Shown here in pieces: positions 7,249 through 8,569 of a DNA stretch of 8,569 nt. The stretch lies in the NCBI GenBank assembly GCA_022013395.1, contig JAKLQL010000282.1, forward strand, positions 1 to 8,569. Direction: 5' to 3'. The position numbers and the translations under genes are program-made. The stretch comes from Acetobacterium sp. GTDB taxonomy: Bacteria; Bacillota; Clostridia; Eubacteriales; Eubacteriaceae. The first letter of the stretch is position 1. Each line of letters opens with the position of its first letter. Below the pieces are notes generated by a model. It was not told the DNA's origin. It did not search any database and saw only the letters and a list, made by a program, of their open reading frames with translations.

Positions 7249-7806
7249 ATGAGCAAATTCGCTGTAATTGACACAGAAACCACCTGGAATGATGCAGTGA
7301 TGTCCATTGGGATTGTCATCGCCGACTCGGTGACCTTTGAGTTGATTGACAAACGCTATTACATCCTCACGCCCTTTAAAGATCACGGCGGGATGTATAC
7401 ACACGCCCTATATGCCAAAGGCATCAAGCCGGACCTTGAGTGTTCACGGGAAAAGGTAATGGCCGCATTACAGCATTTTCTTTCAGATCATGGAGCCACG
7501 GCGATGTTTGCTTACAACGCCGCGTTTGACTGCCGGCATCTGCCAGAATTACGACATTTGTCCTGGTATGATATTATGAAGGTTGCGGCCTATCGACAGC
7601 ACAATCCCTGCATCCCGAATGGTGCCGAATGCTACGGCACTGGCAGACTGAAGCGCGGCTACGGTGTGGAGCGCATCTACCGGATGTTAAGTGCGGAGTT
7701 GGAATATTGCGAGTTGCATAATGCGCTGACTGACGCGATGGACGAGTTGACGATTATGAAGCTGCTTGACCACGAAATCGGTAAATACGCCGTGGCAAGG
7801 ATCTAA
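7249..7806 (+). CDS. DEDDh-family 3'-5' exonuclease-like protein
   Basis: The 185-residue product has the exonuclease fold of DnaQ-like proteins, which remove nucleotides from DNA or RNA 3' ends using two metal ions. Exo I is FAVIDTET (D8 and E10). Exo II is FAYNAAFD (N90, D94). Exo III is HNALTDAMDE, with H157 and D162 in the H-x4-D spacing of the DEDDh subclass. All four acidic residues and the general-base histidine are present, so it should be active. Substrate is unknown. There is no extra domain, so it is shorter than polymerase-linked or helicase-linked relatives. Two adjacent ATG codons are possible. The second (7249) lies 6 nt from AAGGAG (7237-7242) and is preferred, while 7246 lies only 3 nt away. 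The gene ends 49 nt before the next one, probably in one transcript. Confidence 0.85.
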   Translation: MSKFAVIDTETTWNDAVMSIGIVIADSVTFELIDKRYYILTPFKDHGGMYTHALYAKGIKPDLECSREKVMAALQHFLSDHGATAMFAYNAAFDCRHLPELRHLSWYDIMKVAAYRQHNPCIPNGAECYGTGRLKRGYGVERIYRMLSAELEYCELHNALTDAMDELTIMKLLDHEIGKYAVARI

Positions 7807-7855
7807 GTAGAAACATGTGAAGAAAAATTTTATGGATTAAGAAGGGGAAGCAGCG

Positions 7856-8422
7856 GTGACAGATAAAAATACAAAAGCAATGAGAACGGACTATCAAGCA
7901 ATTTTTGAAGAAGCATATCATTTGATGGATGAAGCGATCATAGCGGGTAATTGTGGTGAATTATGTGGCTATCATTGTTGCCGCCGTAACGACGCCGACG
8001 GTAAGCGATTGGGCATGTATTTATTACCCCTTGAATATGAATATATGCAATGTGAGGTCGTTACCGATTACGATCTGCACAGTCATCAGCAGTATAATAT
8101 GCCCCCTAAAATCAAGAAATATTATTATATCTATTGCCATCTGGCAGAAGGGTGCCTGAGAGACCATCGCCCCATTCAATGCCGGACCTACCCATTTGAA
8201 CCCCATCTCGAAAATGGTGAATTCTCACTTGTGATTGAAAAAGAGCAGATTCATGGCTGTGTACTGATTGAACGAATGCCAGAATGGCGCCAGGCCTTTA
8301 TCGATGGTATTTATAATGGGTGGCTTGAACTGCTGAAGATCCCAATCATTAAATATCATATTGAATATTTTTCAAAAGAACGAATCGCAGCAAATAACAT
8401 GATGAAACACTATTTCAAGTAG
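7856..8422 (+). CDS. YkgJ-like cysteine-cluster protein
   Basis: The 188-residue product shows the cysteine arrangement of YkgJ-type (CxxCxxCC, UPF0153-like) proteins, thought to bind zinc or iron. An N-terminal cluster has C33, C37, C41 and C42 in CGELCGYHCCRR. A second group is C94, C100 and C109, the last in the typical RPIQCRTYPFEPH motif. There are no membrane segments or signal peptide, so it is probably cytoplasmic. No reaction has been established for the family; metal binding is inferred from its cysteines. The start is GTG 7856, with AAGGGG at 7842-7847 and 8 nt spacing. An ATG eight codons downstream (7880) is an alternative with no comparable site. It follows the exonuclease gene by 49 nt on the same strand. 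Confidence 0.8.
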   Translation: MTDKNTKAMRTDYQAIFEEAYHLMDEAIIAGNCGELCGYHCCRRNDADGKRLGMYLLPLEYEYMQCEVVTDYDLHSHQQYNMPPKIKKYYYIYCHLAEGCLRDHRPIQCRTYPFEPHLENGEFSLVIEKEQIHGCVLIERMPEWRQAFIDGIYNGWLELLKIPIIKYHIEYFSKERIAANNMMKHYFK

Positions 8423-8569
8423 ATATGATAATCCGAATGGATAAGTACGCTTTGGCGGAGCTAGTCACTTAGCCTGTCCTATTAACTGATTGCATTGAGT
8501 GTTGCTTCAGCTGTCATAAAGACGTTGCCTTGACATATAAAGAAGTCCACCCGTAACGTGTGACAAACA
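8423..8569. other. Right-edge stretch without a recognisable gene
   Basis: The last 147 bp hold no convincing gene. A + frame (8473-8556) encodes TDCIECCFSCHKDVALTYK before a stop, but has no start codon. A - frame is open from the window edge to a stop at 8482-8484 and spells FFICQGNVFMTAEATLNAIS at its end. Neither is assignable. I see no hairpin with a T-run after the YkgJ-like gene. Confidence 0.4.

Noticed and set aside
8482..8569. - strand frame open from the right edge, considered as the end of a convergent gene
   Set aside because: It has only 28 sense codons, no recognisable motif and a competing + strand frame. Chance cannot be excluded.

Overview
The window reads as bacterial chromosome from a low-to-moderate GC Firmicute, probably a clostridial anaerobe of the Eubacteriales (an Acetobacterium-like acetogen would fit). 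This rests on strong AAGGAG-type ribosome binding sites, on gene families common in that group (RhuM, C-terminal-only TfoX, DUF3810, RCC1-type repeats), and on mosaic composition. The genus is an inference, not something the sequence proves. All confident genes lie on the + strand.

The left half (139-5289) is the restriction end of a type I restriction-modification locus. It holds a Schlafen/AlbA_2-domain gene that looks cut off at its 3' end, a rhuM-family gene, and a full-length HsdR with endonuclease, SF2 motor and C-terminal helical regions. No hsdM or hsdS is present. If the system is complete they lie left of the window, because the order hsdM-hsdS-accessory genes-hsdR is common. HsdR would be the DNA-translocating, cleaving subunit. 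AlbA_2 and RhuM proteins are frequent passengers of such loci, with no settled function.

The middle (5290-5901) carries a small TfoX C-terminal-domain gene. It is followed by about 215 bp of decayed DNA. That stretch contains a second, degenerate copy of the 3' end of rhuM plus its downstream sequence, so hsdR and the TfoX-like gene lie between two direct repeats about 3.9 kb apart.

The right half (5902-8569) holds a membrane-anchored HExxH zinc-peptidase-like protein (DUF3810), apparently starting at an ATT codon. After it come a relic of an RCC1-type repeat gene, a DEDDh 3'-5' exonuclease-like protein and a YkgJ-like cysteine-cluster protein. These look like ordinary accessory genes and nothing shows that they belong to the restriction system.

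I do not see a clear-cut new system. The most useful observations are the duplicated rhuM tail, the truncated AlbA_2 gene abutting rhuM, the RCC1 relic and the ATT start. Together they mark the window as a recombination-prone, partly decaying defence/accessory region.
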